Assembly: GCF_900187645.1 (NCBI RefSeq)
Contig: NZ_FYEE01000005.1
Coordinates: 1-64,000, forward strand
Length of the DNA stretch: 64,000 bases
Direction: 5' to 3'
Source of the DNA: Pseudomonas sp. Irchel 3E20
GTDB lineage: Bacteria > Pseudomonadota > Gammaproteobacteria > Pseudomonadales > Pseudomonadaceae
This document shows, one piece after another, positions 45,801 through 55,155 of this stretch. The position numbers and the translations under genes are program-made. Positions within the stretch are counted from its first letter, which is position 1. The number at the start of each line of letters is the position of its first letter. The notes beneath the pieces were generated by a model. It was not told the origin of the DNA, did no database searches, and worked only from the letters and a program-made list of their open reading frames with translations.

Positions 45801-47433
45801 CGCTAGCCATCAGCGCCACTACGTAGCGATAGCCGCGTTCGTCTATTCCCGCCTCGTTGCAAATCTTGCTTTGCAGGGCCAGGAGCGGCAGTTGGATGCG
45901 CAGGTGGTTGCTGAACAGCGCCTGGCGCCGTAGGGATTGCTGGGGGTCGTCGAGCAGCTTTTGCTTGACGAGCGCCGGGTAGGCGCTGCCCAGGTCCATG
46001 GCGGTGACGAGACCTTCGATGTAGTCCACGGTCATCCAGTTGGGCACGCTGACTCCCTCGGCGCCCTGGATGCTTTTATTGCCCAAGGGCAGGGCAATCA
46101 AGTTCTGCAAGGCCAGGTCGGCGAAGCTCAACAGCGTGGTTTGCACCTGGCCCGGAATAAATGAGCCCCACATCACCAGGCTTTCGACGCGCATCCGGTA
46201 GCGCTCCAGTTGCAGGGTCGTGGCTTGCGGATGGTCTTTGAGGATGGCGGCGCGCAAGGCGTCCAAGGCATAGGTGTGGATCGGCGGGATGTCGTCTTGG
46301 TAGGTTCGGCCCGCGTTGCCGCGGTGCAGGGCGGCAAGGTCCTTCAGGTGCCTTGAGTAAAAGGTCAGGTCGGCGGTTGAGGCGTCGGTCAGCCACTGCG
46401 GCATGGCGCTGTAGAACCACGACAGGTTGGGCTCTGCTGCAGCGCTTTGGCCCTCGCTACTGACCGGGCTGCTGAGCACGGCCTGGCCTGCGTCAAGCGG
46501 ATGATCGGGGGAAAACCCGATGCGCTTGATGGCGTCGATCTGGTAGGCAATCAGGGCGCAGGCCTGCTGGTCGAAAAAATTTCCCTCGGGCTCGACCAGC
46601 CGCCACTTCAGTTTCTGGTAGGACAGCGATGAATCCAGATGCCCGGGCAGGGACAATTCCAGCTCCGCCATGGACTTGAACCATTCGTAGCCGTTCAGCA
46701 GGGAGTAGGTGAGGATGATGCGCCGGTCGTAAGTGTCGCCGATCAGCACCGCGATAGGGGGGGCTTCCAGGTGTTCGTTCTGGCTTTGTACCACCCGGTC
46801 GAAATCGATCAGGTACGCCCTGCTGTTGAAGGGGTCGTTAGCCTGGCGGTCGATGCGGTTCGGGTATTCGTGCAGCTTGCGCGCCAGGCTGCACTCGAGG
46901 TCGTTCCAGGTGTCGCTTTTTTCCACGCCCCACAGGCTGCGCAAGGAGCCGGCCAGTTCATGCCAGCGCGGTTGGCCATCGCTGTTAAGGCTGTTCCAGT
47001 ATTCGATCTGTTGCTCCTGGTAAGCGCTGAGCATGACGGGGGCGAGGATGTTTATCAGGTTGGCGATTTCGCAGATGCGCACAGGCAACTGGGCCGCAGG
47101 CTCTACAACCGGTGGTTGGGTGAGGAAGTGGACGCCTTCGATGTAGATCAACGGGATGTCTTGCACCGACTGGCGGGCGAGGATGTTGGCCAGGGTTTCG
47201 TACTGGGTAGGCGTGGCGACGACCTGATCTTCGACAATGTCCCAGGCGGGGCTGCCGACCAGGGTGGTGGCCGGGTCGATTTCCAGGGTTGGATACAGCT
47301 GCTGCAAGGGTTCGAGCAGCAATTTTGCCGCAACCTCACGAAAGGCCGGGCCGACGCACAATTGGGTGACGATGGCTTCTGTAGAGATCAGCGGCGAAAG
47401 GTGTTGAGGGGCGGGTGGGGTTGGTATGGGCAT
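42847..47433 (-). CDS. Giant DUF6543 ('dermonecrotic toxin domain') protein, copy 2
   Basis: A 1528-residue paralogue of the convergent 1131-residue protein. Shared blocks are AYQEQQIEYWN, YPALVKQKLLDDP, RPLAFAPS, FVIGPRDMTSGPCLLYRP and the C-terminal EYSISDAKTHQVLWYAHFRY. A hydrophobic stretch lies near 735-760 (LIFNCALPFLGPTVGIGAWI). It has an extra coiled-coil block of about 350 residues (about 960-1290) that copy 1 lacks. No signal peptide is seen. AGGA lies 8 bases before the ATG at 47433; the frame is open to 47493. Toxin status is inferred from family naming only. Confidence 0.7.
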   Translation of the reverse strand: MPIPTPPAPQHLSPLISTEAIVTQLCVGPAFREVAAKLLLEPLQQLYPTLEIDPATTLVGSPAWDIVEDQVVATPTQYETLANILARQSVQDIPLIYIEGVHFLTQPPVVEPAAQLPVRICEIANLINILAPVMLSAYQEQQIEYWNSLNSDGQPRWHELAGSLRSLWGVEKSDTWNDLECSLARKLHEYPNRIDRQANDPFNSRAYLIDFDRVVQSQNEHLEAPPIAVLIGDTYDRRIILTYSLLNGYEWFKSMAELELSLPGHLDSSLSYQKLKWRLVEPEGNFFDQQACALIAYQIDAIKRIGFSPDHPLDAGQAVLSSPVSSEGQSAAAEPNLSWFYSAMPQWLTDASTADLTFYSRHLKDLAALHRGNAGRTYQDDIPPIHTYALDALRAAILKDHPQATTLQLERYRMRVESLVMWGSFIPGQVQTTLLSFADLALQNLIALPLGNKSIQGAEGVSVPNWMTVDYIEGLVTAMDLGSAYPALVKQKLLDDPQQSLRRQALFSNHLRIQLPLLALQSKICNEAGIDERGYRYVVALMASEASDQRVNGQTIVIRPLAFAPSRRTGKPADVVANMFVIGPRDMTSGPCLLYRPLLDQPLSQHPSPANLIYAIQQSASLRESVLAWLPDAVREDYARYVFPPPLPSPWTVVDVLVEPDKLWSMSGPLALGEDTVAGDIFAALFTANAKALVELANRQSVSNADSRWATFKHAGWLIFNCALPFLGPTVGIGAWIWQVLDQLQALADAQEQHDTAVQWSVLADLFLNLGMAITLHIAQRNRPALRAAPESEPLGKAEKGPVRQLATMPAQDLPPGHIPPLVTSGALNRAPNDLVRLLDGLGVAPPEGLAQPDPTPGPYQHLYRLDNKLYAPIGERWFQVQEEDGNVMIHNPRQEGRTGPLLTHNAKGEWFVDVRLRLRGGGPKAIIVKARAEAQAQATALRNDLATFERNKAQARKQLQQSRQELLDAPSTSATAQREAYLQTLQRQRTDYENALQKLKALNVLATTADYQQKSIGYLRVQLELTGAGIQERLITFTPRIKAVLEQIERQAQAPQERHIDDAREMNEMCQDMIARLDYVQSRFTELKELARDGMLLVRETQRHLPAYSSDDLKALQVTLARNLCLAPESVHSMPAAWTTLDQIVDAADIAIQSLRDTAQERNESRLDERIETLGSLIEQFDVLDERIIDLPEDYTEHVVQASLDHLRTRLKEYRKHATRRLARLHNERSLLRTRARPPSVAPRPRRKFIRTRYNGVLIGEPRISAIGLETGLVDITSPLTNKVIATFHEKQPGVWVQHLETVDTPTATPDLDTSLNAGQSLLDSLADFKQRANALASLPGRTAIGIEFLFHQHAQRLETVRDAIEQALTRSNATESGSRSAANIQKALDESIDSLYQQANTHMLTMLKRQPPTIANLEWLNNQGRIIIEKNVTRRHIKAPQPDFLDEYSISDAKTHQVLWYAHFRYSTSWTPAKAFISARLIASSERIWVPAPEPLQGLDEQQRIAYYRSEINLEQATRLFFNVKS

Positions 47434-47530
47434 CGAGTGTTCCTGTCTTGCCGTTGGGAATGGGGCACCGAAGGACGGATTGCGGTTTCCCAAGGCTAGG
47501 CAGCGGCAAGACAGGCACGGCGGTAACTAT

Positions 47531-48544
47531 TTAGTGGCCCGGTTGCAGCTCCCCACACAGGTCCAGCTCCACCAGGCGCCGCACCTCGGCGGTCGGCAGG
47601 CTCGCCCCCAGCAGCGCGTGTAATTTGCCGAACGCCGCTTCGCGGGTCATGCCGCCGCCAGACAGCACGCCGACGCCGCGCAAACGGCTGCCAGCCTCGT
47701 AGACGTCCAGCGTCACGCCTCCTTCATGGCACTGAGTGATGGCCACGACCACGATCCCGGCGTCATGGGCCCGTTGCAGGCTGGCGAGAAAGAAGGGGTC
47801 GTCGCTGGGCCCGGTGCCGCTGCCGAAGCATTCGAGCACCAGCCCGGCGATACCGCTGCCCAGCACGGCGTCGAGGGTGGTGGCGCCGATGCCGGGGAAC
47901 AGCGGCAATACGGCAACACTGGCTAGTTGCCTGGGTTGGCGATAGCCCAGCGCTGCGGGAAGGGACGAAGCCGGCACGCCGCCGCCCTGGCGGTTGAGGC
48001 GGGCGAACGGGTGGCGGCCGAAGCTGCGGATTTTCGCGCAGTGGGTGGGGGCCAGCAGTTCACCGTGGAAGTACAACTGCACCCCCGGCGCCAGGCCCTG
48101 GCCGAGGGCGACCAGCGCACCGCCGAGGTTTTCCCAGGCATCGCTGTCGGCCACGCCGGCCGGCAGCATGGAACCGGTGAACAGCACCCGCGCCGGCAGG
48201 CCGAGCAACTGGAACGCCATGGCGGCGGCGCTGTAGGCCAGGGTGTCGGTGCCGTGCAGGATCAGCACACTGTCGCAGCCCTGGCCATCCACCGCCTCGA
48301 TCACCGCTTCGCGCAGTTGCTGCCAATACGCGGGGTTCATGTTGGCGCTGTCGATCAACGGCGTCATTTCGCGAAAGTGCCACGCCGGCACCACGAGGTC
48401 GGGTTGGCTGTGCAGGTGTTCGCGCATGCGCGCTTCAAAACCGGCTGCCGGGGCCAGGCCATGGGCGCTGGCCTGCATGCCAATGGTGCCGCCGGTGTAG
48501 AGCACCATCACGCGCTGGGCGGCGGGGTAGGCGTTGGGAAGCAT
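47531..48544 (-). CDS. ansA: Type I L-asparaginase
   Basis: A 337-residue cytoplasmic asparaginase converting L-asparagine to aspartate and ammonia. The first catalytic Thr is in YTGGTIGM (about residues 16-23), the second in HGTDTLAYSA (about 96-105). There is no signal peptide, fitting type I rather than periplasmic type II. The ATG at 48544 has GGAG 8 bases upstream; the frame extends further without support. It lies downstream of aspA on the same strand, but a terminator and a REPIN separate them. Asparagine to aspartate to fumarate is the likely shared pathway. Confidence 0.88.
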   Translation of the reverse strand: MLPNAYPAAQRVMVLYTGGTIGMQASAHGLAPAAGFEARMREHLHSQPDLVVPAWHFREMTPLIDSANMNPAYWQQLREAVIEAVDGQGCDSVLILHGTDTLAYSAAAMAFQLLGLPARVLFTGSMLPAGVADSDAWENLGGALVALGQGLAPGVQLYFHGELLAPTHCAKIRSFGRHPFARLNRQGGGVPASSLPAALGYRQPRQLASVAVLPLFPGIGATTLDAVLGSGIAGLVLECFGSGTGPSDDPFFLASLQRAHDAGIVVVAITQCHEGGVTLDVYEAGSRLRGVGVLSGGGMTREAAFGKLHALLGASLPTAEVRRLVELDLCGELQPGH

Positions 48545-48570
48545 GGGCGAGTCTCCGCGAGAGATGACGG

Positions 48571-48671
48571 GGGAGCGGGCCGGGCGGCGCTCTGCTTGCG
48601 CGCGATGGCGGTGTATCAGGCACGCGAGGGGCCGATTGGCCTGGCCACATCGCGGGCCAGCCCGCTCACAG
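48571..48671. repeat. Diverged REPIN upstream of ansA
   Basis: GGGGAGCGGGCCGGGCGG on the left and CGCGGGCCAGCCCGCTCAC on the right form an imperfect inverted pair about 100 bases long, related to the other REPINs. It lies between the aspA terminator and the ansA start. Confidence 0.7.
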
Positions 48672-48713
48672 AGGGTGCACTTTAGCTGAGGAGGGCGCCA
48701 GGGATCGACAGGC

Positions 48714-48748
48714 AAAAAAAAGGGCTTGGAGAGTGATCTCCAAGCCCT
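48714..48748 (-). terminator. Intrinsic terminator of aspA
   Basis: A 12-bp perfect stem (AGGGCTTGGAGA with TCTCCAAGCCCT, loop GTGA) is followed, on the minus strand, by seven T. It lies about 50 bases after the aspA stop and separates aspA from ansA. Confidence 0.9.
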
Positions 48749-48800
48749 CAAAAGGTGAGAGGTGTCTAGTCCCTCAACCTGGTGAGCGGTGCAACAGCGT

Positions 48801-50225
<1,425 letters not shown>

Positions 50226-50321
50226 GATGGAAACCATCTCAATATGGACCCGGTCTGTGCCGGAACGCTGCCAATGCTAGGCTTGGCGGCATTTTTGGGC
50301 CAATGCCATTAAATACTGGCC

Positions 50322-50338
50322 TATGCACAAACGGCATA
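50322..50338. promoter_or_regulatory. LysR-type operator between aspA and the LysR gene
   Basis: TATGC-ACAAACG-GCATA is a perfect 5-bp inverted repeat and contains the T-N11-A pattern of LysR boxes (TGC-N7-GCA). It sits in the 182-bp divergent gap, 70 bases before the LysR start. Confidence 0.55.
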
Positions 50339-50407
50339 CGGTGGGTGTGACCCGGGTATGATGCCGAGCGTGTGACCTAAATTGGTGCGTGTGTCCGGGA
50401 GGACGTG

Positions 50408-51334
50408 ATGAATCTGGAAAGTAAATGGCTCGAGGACTTTAGCGCCCTGGCCGCCACCCGCAGTTTCTCCCAAGCAGCGGAGCGACGTTTCGTCACCCAG
50501 CCCGCGTTCAGCCGGCGCATCCGCAGCCTGGAGGCGGCGCTGGGCCTGACCCTGGTCAACCGCTCGCGCACGCCGGTGGAACTGACGGCGGCGGGGCAGT
50601 TGTTTTTGGTCACCGCGCGCACGGTGGTCGAACAGTTGGGTGAAGTGCTGCGCCATTTGCATCACCTCGAAGGCGGGCAGGGCGAAGTCATGCAGGTGGC
50701 GGCCGCCCACTCCCTGGCGCTGGGGTTTTTTCCGCGCTGGATCGCCCAATTGCGCAACGAAGGCCTGAACATCGCCACGCGGCTGGTGGCCACCAACGTC
50801 GGCGACGCGGTGCATGCCCTGCGCGAAGGTGGCTGCGACCTGATGCTGGCCTTTTACGACCCCGATGCGGCGATGCAGATGGACCCGGAGATTTTCCCCT
50901 CCCTGCACCTGGGGCACACCGAGATGCTTCCGGTGTGCGCCGCCGACGCCAGCGGCAAACCGTTGTTCGACCTCGAAGGCGAGGCCAGCGTGCCGTTGCT
51001 GGCCTACAGCGCCGGGGCCTTCTTGGGGCGCTCGGTGAACCAGTTGCTGCGCCAGCGGGCGCTGCGCTTCACCACCATTTATGAAACCGCCATGGCCGAC
51101 AGCCTCAAGAGCATGGCCCTGGAAGGCCTGGGCATCGCCTGGGTGCCGCAATTGAGCGTGCGCGCCGAGTTGGCGCGGGGTGAGTTGGTGGTGTGCGGCG
51201 GGCCGCAATGGCACGTGCCGCTGGAGATCCGCCTGTACCGCTGTGCCCTGGTGCGCAAGGCCAACGTACGGTTGTTGTGGCGCAAGCTTGAAGGGGGCGC
51301 GGCGCACCCTCCGGCGAGCCAGCCCCCAGAGTGA
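50408..51334 (+). CDS. LysR-family regulator, probable controller of aspA
   Basis: A 308-residue LysR regulator. The HTH is at about residues 1-60 (LEDFSALAATRSFSQAAERR, then TQPAFSRRIRSLEAALG), followed by the effector-binding domain (AAHSLALGFFPRWIAQL, GIAWVPQLSVRAELA). ATG at 50408 is preferred over a GTG one codon earlier; GGGAGG is 6 bases upstream. Divergence from aspA and the inverted repeat in the gap argue that aspA is the target; the effector may be aspartate or a related metabolite (inference). Confidence 0.85.
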   Translation: MNLESKWLEDFSALAATRSFSQAAERRFVTQPAFSRRIRSLEAALGLTLVNRSRTPVELTAAGQLFLVTARTVVEQLGEVLRHLHHLEGGQGEVMQVAAAHSLALGFFPRWIAQLRNEGLNIATRLVATNVGDAVHALREGGCDLMLAFYDPDAAMQMDPEIFPSLHLGHTEMLPVCAADASGKPLFDLEGEASVPLLAYSAGAFLGRSVNQLLRQRALRFTTIYETAMADSLKSMALEGLGIAWVPQLSVRAELARGELVVCGGPQWHVPLEIRLYRCALVRKANVRLLWRKLEGGAAHPPASQPPE

Positions 51335-51433
51335 TTTTGTGGTGCCTGTACTGACTTCACGGTCAATAAAACCGCCACTTTGCGCCGTTTGACGGATGGT
51401 CAGCAAAGGGGCTGTTTATCTGTTTCATTGCGG

Positions 51434-51514
51434 TATACTGCGCGGCCTTCGGCCGGCTCGACTGGCCATAATTCGTACAACAAGCCACGCACATTGCGTG
51501 GCTTGTTGTTTTTT
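51434..51514 (+). ncRNA. purE leader: promoter-like TATACT plus strong terminator hairpin
   Basis: TATACT at 51434-51439 looks like a -10 box. About 40 bases further on, a perfect 14-bp stem (ACAACAAGCCACGC, loop ACATT, GCGTGGCTTGTTGT, 51477-51509) is followed by a T run. Only about 40 bases remain before purE, too few for another full promoter, so this is either a transcription attenuator in the purE leader or a small RNA of about 70 nt. It could also simply end read-through from the LysR gene. Confidence 0.5.
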
Positions 51515-51552
51515 GACGCGCCTGCGGGCGCCCAGAGAGAAGAGGCACGACG

Positions 51553-52044
51553 ATGAGTGCATTGGTTGGCGTCATCATGGGCTCCAAGTCCGATTGGTCC
51601 ACCCTTAGCCACACCGCCGATATGCTGGAAAAACTCGGCATCCCCTACGAGGTGAAAGTGGTCTCCGCCCACCGCACCCCGGACCTGCTGTTCCAGTACG
51701 CCGAAGAAGCTGAATCGCGGGGCATCGAGGTGATTATCGCCGGTGCCGGCGGCGCGGCCCATTTGCCGGGCATGTGTGCGGCCAAGACCCACCTGCCGGT
51801 GCTGGGCGTGCCGGTGCAGTCGGCCATGCTCTCGGGCGTCGATTCGCTGCTGTCGATCGTGCAGATGCCGGCCGGCATCCCGGTCGCCACCCTGGCCATC
51901 GGTAAGGCCGGCGCGATCAACGCCGCGCTGCTGTCGGCGAGTATCCTGGGCGCCAAGCACCCGCAGTTCCACGCGGTGCTCAAAACCTTCCGTGCTGAGC
52001 AGACAGACAGCGTGCTGGACAATCCAGACCCACGCATCGCCTGA
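51553..52044 (+). CDS. purE: PurE, N5-carboxyaminoimidazole ribonucleotide mutase
   Basis: A 163-residue class I PurE that converts N5-CAIR to CAIR in purine synthesis. Conserved MGSKSDW (about 10-16), SAHRTPD (about 38-44) and [11 protein letters not shown] (about 65-75) supply the active site. The ATG follows GAGAGAAGAGG. purK follows 11 bases after the stop, so the two are translated together. A hairpin in the leader may regulate the pair. Confidence 0.95.
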   Translation: MSALVGVIMGSKSDWSTLSHTADMLEKLGIPYEVKVVSAHRTPDLLFQYAEEAESRGIEVIIAGAGGAAHLPGMCAAKTHLPVLGVPVQSAMLSGVDSLLSIVQMPAGIPVATLAIGKAGAINAALLSASILGAKHPQFHAVLKTFRAEQTDSVLDNPDPRIA

Positions 52045-52055
52045 GGTTATTGACG

Positions 52056-53138
52056 ATGAAGATCGGTGTAATCGGTGGCGGCCAACTGGGCCGCATGCTG
52101 GCCCTGGCGGGTACCCCGCTGGGCATGAATTTCGCTTTCCTGGACCCGGCGCCGGACGCCTGCGCCGCCACTTTGGGCGAGCACCTGCGGGCCGACTACG
52201 GCGACCAAGACCACTTGCGCCAATTGGCCGACGAAGTGGACTTGGTGACCTTCGAGTTCGAGAGCGTACCGGCTGAAACCGTGGCCTTCCTGTCGCAGTT
52301 CGTGCCCGTGTACCCGAGCGCCGAAGCGTTGCGCATCGCCCGTGACCGCTGGTTCGAGAAGAGCATGTTCAAGGATTTGGGCATCCCCACGCCGGCGTTC
52401 GCCGACATCCAGTCCCAAGCCGACCTGGACGCCGCCGTGGCCGCCATCGGCCTGCCGGCCGTGCTCAAGACCCGCACCCTGGGCTACGACGGCAAGGGCC
52501 AGAAGGTTTTGCGCAGCGCCGCCGATGTGGTCGGCACCTTCGCCGAACTGGGCAGCGTTGCCTGCCTGCTCGAAGGCTTTGTGCCGTTCACCGGCGAAGT
52601 CTCACTGATCGCCGTGCGGGCCCGCGATGGCGAAACCCGCTTCTACCCGCTGGTACACAACAGCCATGAGAGCGGCATCCTCAAGCTCTCCGTGGCCAGT
52701 ACCGACCACCCGTTGCAGGCCCTGGCCGAAGACTATTCCAGCCGTGTGCTCAAGCACCTGGACTACGTGGGCGTGATGGCGTTCGAGTTCTTTGAAGTGG
52801 ACGGCGGCCTCAAGGCCAACGAGATCGCGCCACGGGTGCACAACTCCGGGCACTGGACCACCGAAGGCGCCGAGTGCAGCCAGTTCGAAAACCACCTGCG
52901 CGCCGTTGCCGGCCTGCCGTTGGGTTCGACCGCCAAGGTCGGTGAAAGCGCGATGCTCAACTTCATCGGCAGCGTGCCCGACGTGGACAAGGTGCTGGCC
53001 ATCGACGATTGCCACCTGCACCACTACGGCAAGGCGTTCAAGGCCGGGCGCAAGGTCGGCCACGCCAACCTGCGCTGTGCCGATGCGGCCACGCTGGAGC
53101 GCCAGATCCTCAGGGTGCAGGCGCTGATCGCCGAGTAA
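52056..53138 (+). CDS. purK: PurK, N5-carboxyaminoimidazole ribonucleotide synthase
   Basis: A 360-residue ATP-grasp enzyme that makes N5-CAIR from AIR, bicarbonate and ATP, feeding PurE. It begins with the dinucleotide-like MKIGVIGGGQLGRML; the ATP-grasp core includes LKTRTLGYDGKGQ (about 145-157) and the metal-binding EIAPRVHNSGHWT (about 257-269). ATG at 52056 is favoured over a TTG two codons upstream because of this standard beginning. It is the second gene of the purEK operon. Confidence 0.95.
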   Translation: MKIGVIGGGQLGRMLALAGTPLGMNFAFLDPAPDACAATLGEHLRADYGDQDHLRQLADEVDLVTFEFESVPAETVAFLSQFVPVYPSAEALRIARDRWFEKSMFKDLGIPTPAFADIQSQADLDAAVAAIGLPAVLKTRTLGYDGKGQKVLRSAADVVGTFAELGSVACLLEGFVPFTGEVSLIAVRARDGETRFYPLVHNSHESGILKLSVASTDHPLQALAEDYSSRVLKHLDYVGVMAFEFFEVDGGLKANEIAPRVHNSGHWTTEGAECSQFENHLRAVAGLPLGSTAKVGESAMLNFIGSVPDVDKVLAIDDCHLHHYGKAFKAGRKVGHANLRCADAATLERQILRVQALIAE

Positions 53139-53244
53139 CCCGTGTGGCATGGCGGGAACCATTGCGGCCCCGCCGCCCTCTGATGGCAGGATGCCAAAGT
53201 CTGGCTAGGCTTGGATCTATCTCACTTATCCAGAGGGCAATGCC

Positions 53245-53490
53245 ATGGGAATTATCGGAACCATTTTTATCGGCCTGATCGTCGGCTTGCTGGCACGTTT
53301 CCTCAAACCGGGCGATGACAGCATGGGCTGGATCATGACCATCCTGCTGGGCATCGCCGGTTCGCTGGCGGCCACTTATGGCGGCCAGGCGCTGGGCATT
53401 TATGAAGCAGGCCAGGGTGCAGGCTTCCTCGGTGCGCTGGTGGGCGCCGTGGTGCTGCTGGTGATCTACGGCCTGGTGAAAAAGAACTGA
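53245..53490 (+). CDS. GlsB/YeaQ/YmgE-family small membrane protein
   Basis: An 81-residue inner-membrane protein with three hydrophobic helices: about 1-20, 30-47 and 58-77. It has the family's repeated GxxxG pattern (IGTIFIGLIVGLLARFLKPG, then ILLGIAGSLAATYGG). The family is induced by stress (transglycosylase-associated name in older databases), but its molecular role is unclear. The length is standard. It stands alone after purK; GGCAATGCC before the ATG gives only a weak ribosome site. Confidence 0.86.
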   Translation: MGIIGTIFIGLIVGLLARFLKPGDDSMGWIMTILLGIAGSLAATYGGQALGIYEAGQGAGFLGALVGAVVLLVIYGLVKKN

Positions 53491-53578
53491 TTCATCGCAA
53501 CAAGGCCCTCTGCGCTGCGCAGGCGTTGAGGGCTAGAATGCCCGGCGACCGTTCCTTCCTCTATTTGCCGAGCCCTTC

Positions 53579-54115
53579 ATGCGCCGTCTTCTCCTGACTT
53601 TCCTACTCCTGGGCTGCGGCCTGGCCCATGCCAGCGAACTGGCGGAAACCGACTGGCTGGAGCTGATGCCCAAGTCGGACCAGCTCGCCCTGGAACAAAT
53701 GCCGGACATCGACCACAACTCCCCCGAGGCCAATGGCACCTTCAACGAAAAGGGTGGCTTGAAGCAGAGCAAGGGCTTGCCGGCGGTGATGTACTCGAAC
53801 AAGACCGTGGCGGCGATGAACAACAAGGCCATTCGCCTGGGCGGCTACCCGGTGCCGCTGGAAACCGACGCCAAGGGCCGTAGCACGTTGTTTTTTCTGG
53901 TGCCCTATCCGGGCGCGTGCATCCACGTGCCGCCGCCGCCGCCCAATCAACTGGTGCTGGTGCGCTACCCCAAGGGCTTGAAACTGGACGACATCTACAC
54001 GCCGCTGTGGGTGACCGGCACCCTCAAGGTTGAAGCGGTCAGCAACGACCTGGCCGACGCGGCCTATGCGCTGGACGCGGCCAAGGTGAAGGTGGTGCAG
54101 GAGGCGGATTTGTAG
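53579..54115 (+). CDS. DUF3299 periplasmic protein
   Basis: A 178-residue exported protein: signal peptide at about 1-18 (LLLTFLLLGCGLAHA). A Cys at position 13 sits before the Ala-rich cleavage site, so it is not a clear lipoprotein. The mature part has the DUF3299 pattern (IRLGGYPVPLE, FFLVPYPGACIHVPPPPPNQ). In DUF3299 proteins this region resembles a small beta-barrel. The Cys and His in GACIHVPPPPPNQ could bind a metal, but this is a guess. No operon partner is evident. Confidence 0.75.
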   Translation: MRRLLLTFLLLGCGLAHASELAETDWLELMPKSDQLALEQMPDIDHNSPEANGTFNEKGGLKQSKGLPAVMYSNKTVAAMNNKAIRLGGYPVPLETDAKGRSTLFFLVPYPGACIHVPPPPPNQLVLVRYPKGLKLDDIYTPLWVTGTLKVEAVSNDLADAAYALDAAKVKVVQEADL

Positions 54116-54146
54116 GGGAAGGCTCTGTCATGAGTGGGAGCAGCGT

Positions 54147-54176
54147 CTGTGGGAGTGGGCGAGCCTGCTCCCACAG
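54147..54176. repeat. Single REP hairpin between convergent genes
   Basis: CTGTGGGAG and CTCCCACAG form a perfect 9-bp stem around a 12-base loop, between the DUF3299 gene and the convergent mutarotase gene. Confidence 0.8.
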
Positions 54177-54218
54177 TGGATTGCCGCTGTAGTTGCGCAC
54201 CCACAGAGTTGGCGCCGG

Positions 54219-55118
54219 TTACAGGGCAATGCCCATAACACTCACCCCCAGCGTATGGCTGGCCCCCGGCGCCAAGGTCACCACGTCGTCCAGCACATTG
54301 GCGGTTTCGATGCACAGCATGCGCTGCCAGCCGTCGTCGGCCATGTCGGCCAGGTGGGCGGCGCGTTCGCTCCAGGGGTTCCAGACCACTGCCGAGCGTG
54401 AGCCGCGGCTGGTCAATTGGATGCGGCGCTGCCAGTGCGGGTCGAGGATGCTCAGGTGTGGGGGCGCATCGAGGTAGATGCGGTCGGTTTCCCCGGCAAA
54501 GTGCAGGTCGCCCCGTTGGGTGAGGGTTTTCCAGTCGTCCAGGGTTTCGATGTAGCGGAGCCCGTCCACGCCTTGCACCTGCACATTGCGCACGTCGCTG
54601 ACGGCGAAATAGGTGTGCAGCGCCTGGCTGAGGGTCACCGCGTCGGCGCCCAGGTTATGGCTGGTGAGGTCAATGTGCAGTTGCTCGTCGAGGCGGATGC
54701 TCAGCTTCAGCTCGACCCGGTGCGGCCAGCCCGGTAGGCCGGTTGCGGCTTGGGGCAGGGCGAAGTCGATCTTCAGCGCCTGGCCTTCGCTTTCGATGCC
54801 GCTCAGTGACCAGTCCATGGCACGTACCAAGCCGTGGGCGCTGGCCGGTTGTTCGCCGCTGTACATCGCCTGCACGCTGTGCGGGTTGCGTGCCAGGTTG
54901 CCGAACCACGGCCAGCACACCGGTACGCCGGCGCGGATGGCTTTGCCGGTGGTGAAGGTGGCGCGGTCGTTGAGCCACACCAGCGGCGGTTGCCCGGCCC
55001 GTTGATAACTGAGGATATGCGCGCCTTGCTGGGCCACCAGCAATTCGGCCCCCGCATGGCGGATGCGCCAGCAGTTCAGCTCATCGAGTTTTACCGCTTC
55101 AACAGTGGGCGTGGGCAT
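54219..55118 (-). CDS. YeaD-like D-hexose-6-phosphate mutarotase
   Basis: A 299-residue aldose-1-epimerase-fold protein of the YeaD group. It interconverts alpha and beta anomers of hexose 6-phosphates. Family features include LNDRATFTTGKAIRAGVPVCWPWFG (split here: GKAIRAGVPVCWPWFG near residue 60), SAHGLVRAMDWSL with the catalytic His, and LHTYFAVSDV. The start at 55118 is chosen because AGAG lies 9 bases upstream; an ATG three codons earlier overlaps that site. It begins 37 bases after the thioesterase stop and may be co-transcribed with it. Confidence 0.84.
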   Translation of the reverse strand: MPTPTVEAVKLDELNCWRIRHAGAELLVAQQGAHILSYQRAGQPPLVWLNDRATFTTGKAIRAGVPVCWPWFGNLARNPHSVQAMYSGEQPASAHGLVRAMDWSLSGIESEGQALKIDFALPQAATGLPGWPHRVELKLSIRLDEQLHIDLTSHNLGADAVTLSQALHTYFAVSDVRNVQVQGVDGLRYIETLDDWKTLTQRGDLHFAGETDRIYLDAPPHLSILDPHWQRRIQLTSRGSRSAVVWNPWSERAAHLADMADDGWQRMLCIETANVLDDVVTLAPGASHTLGVSVMGIAL

Positions 55119-55155
55119 GGTGCGCATCTCTTGGCAGGCAGGGGCGGGCGTTGGT

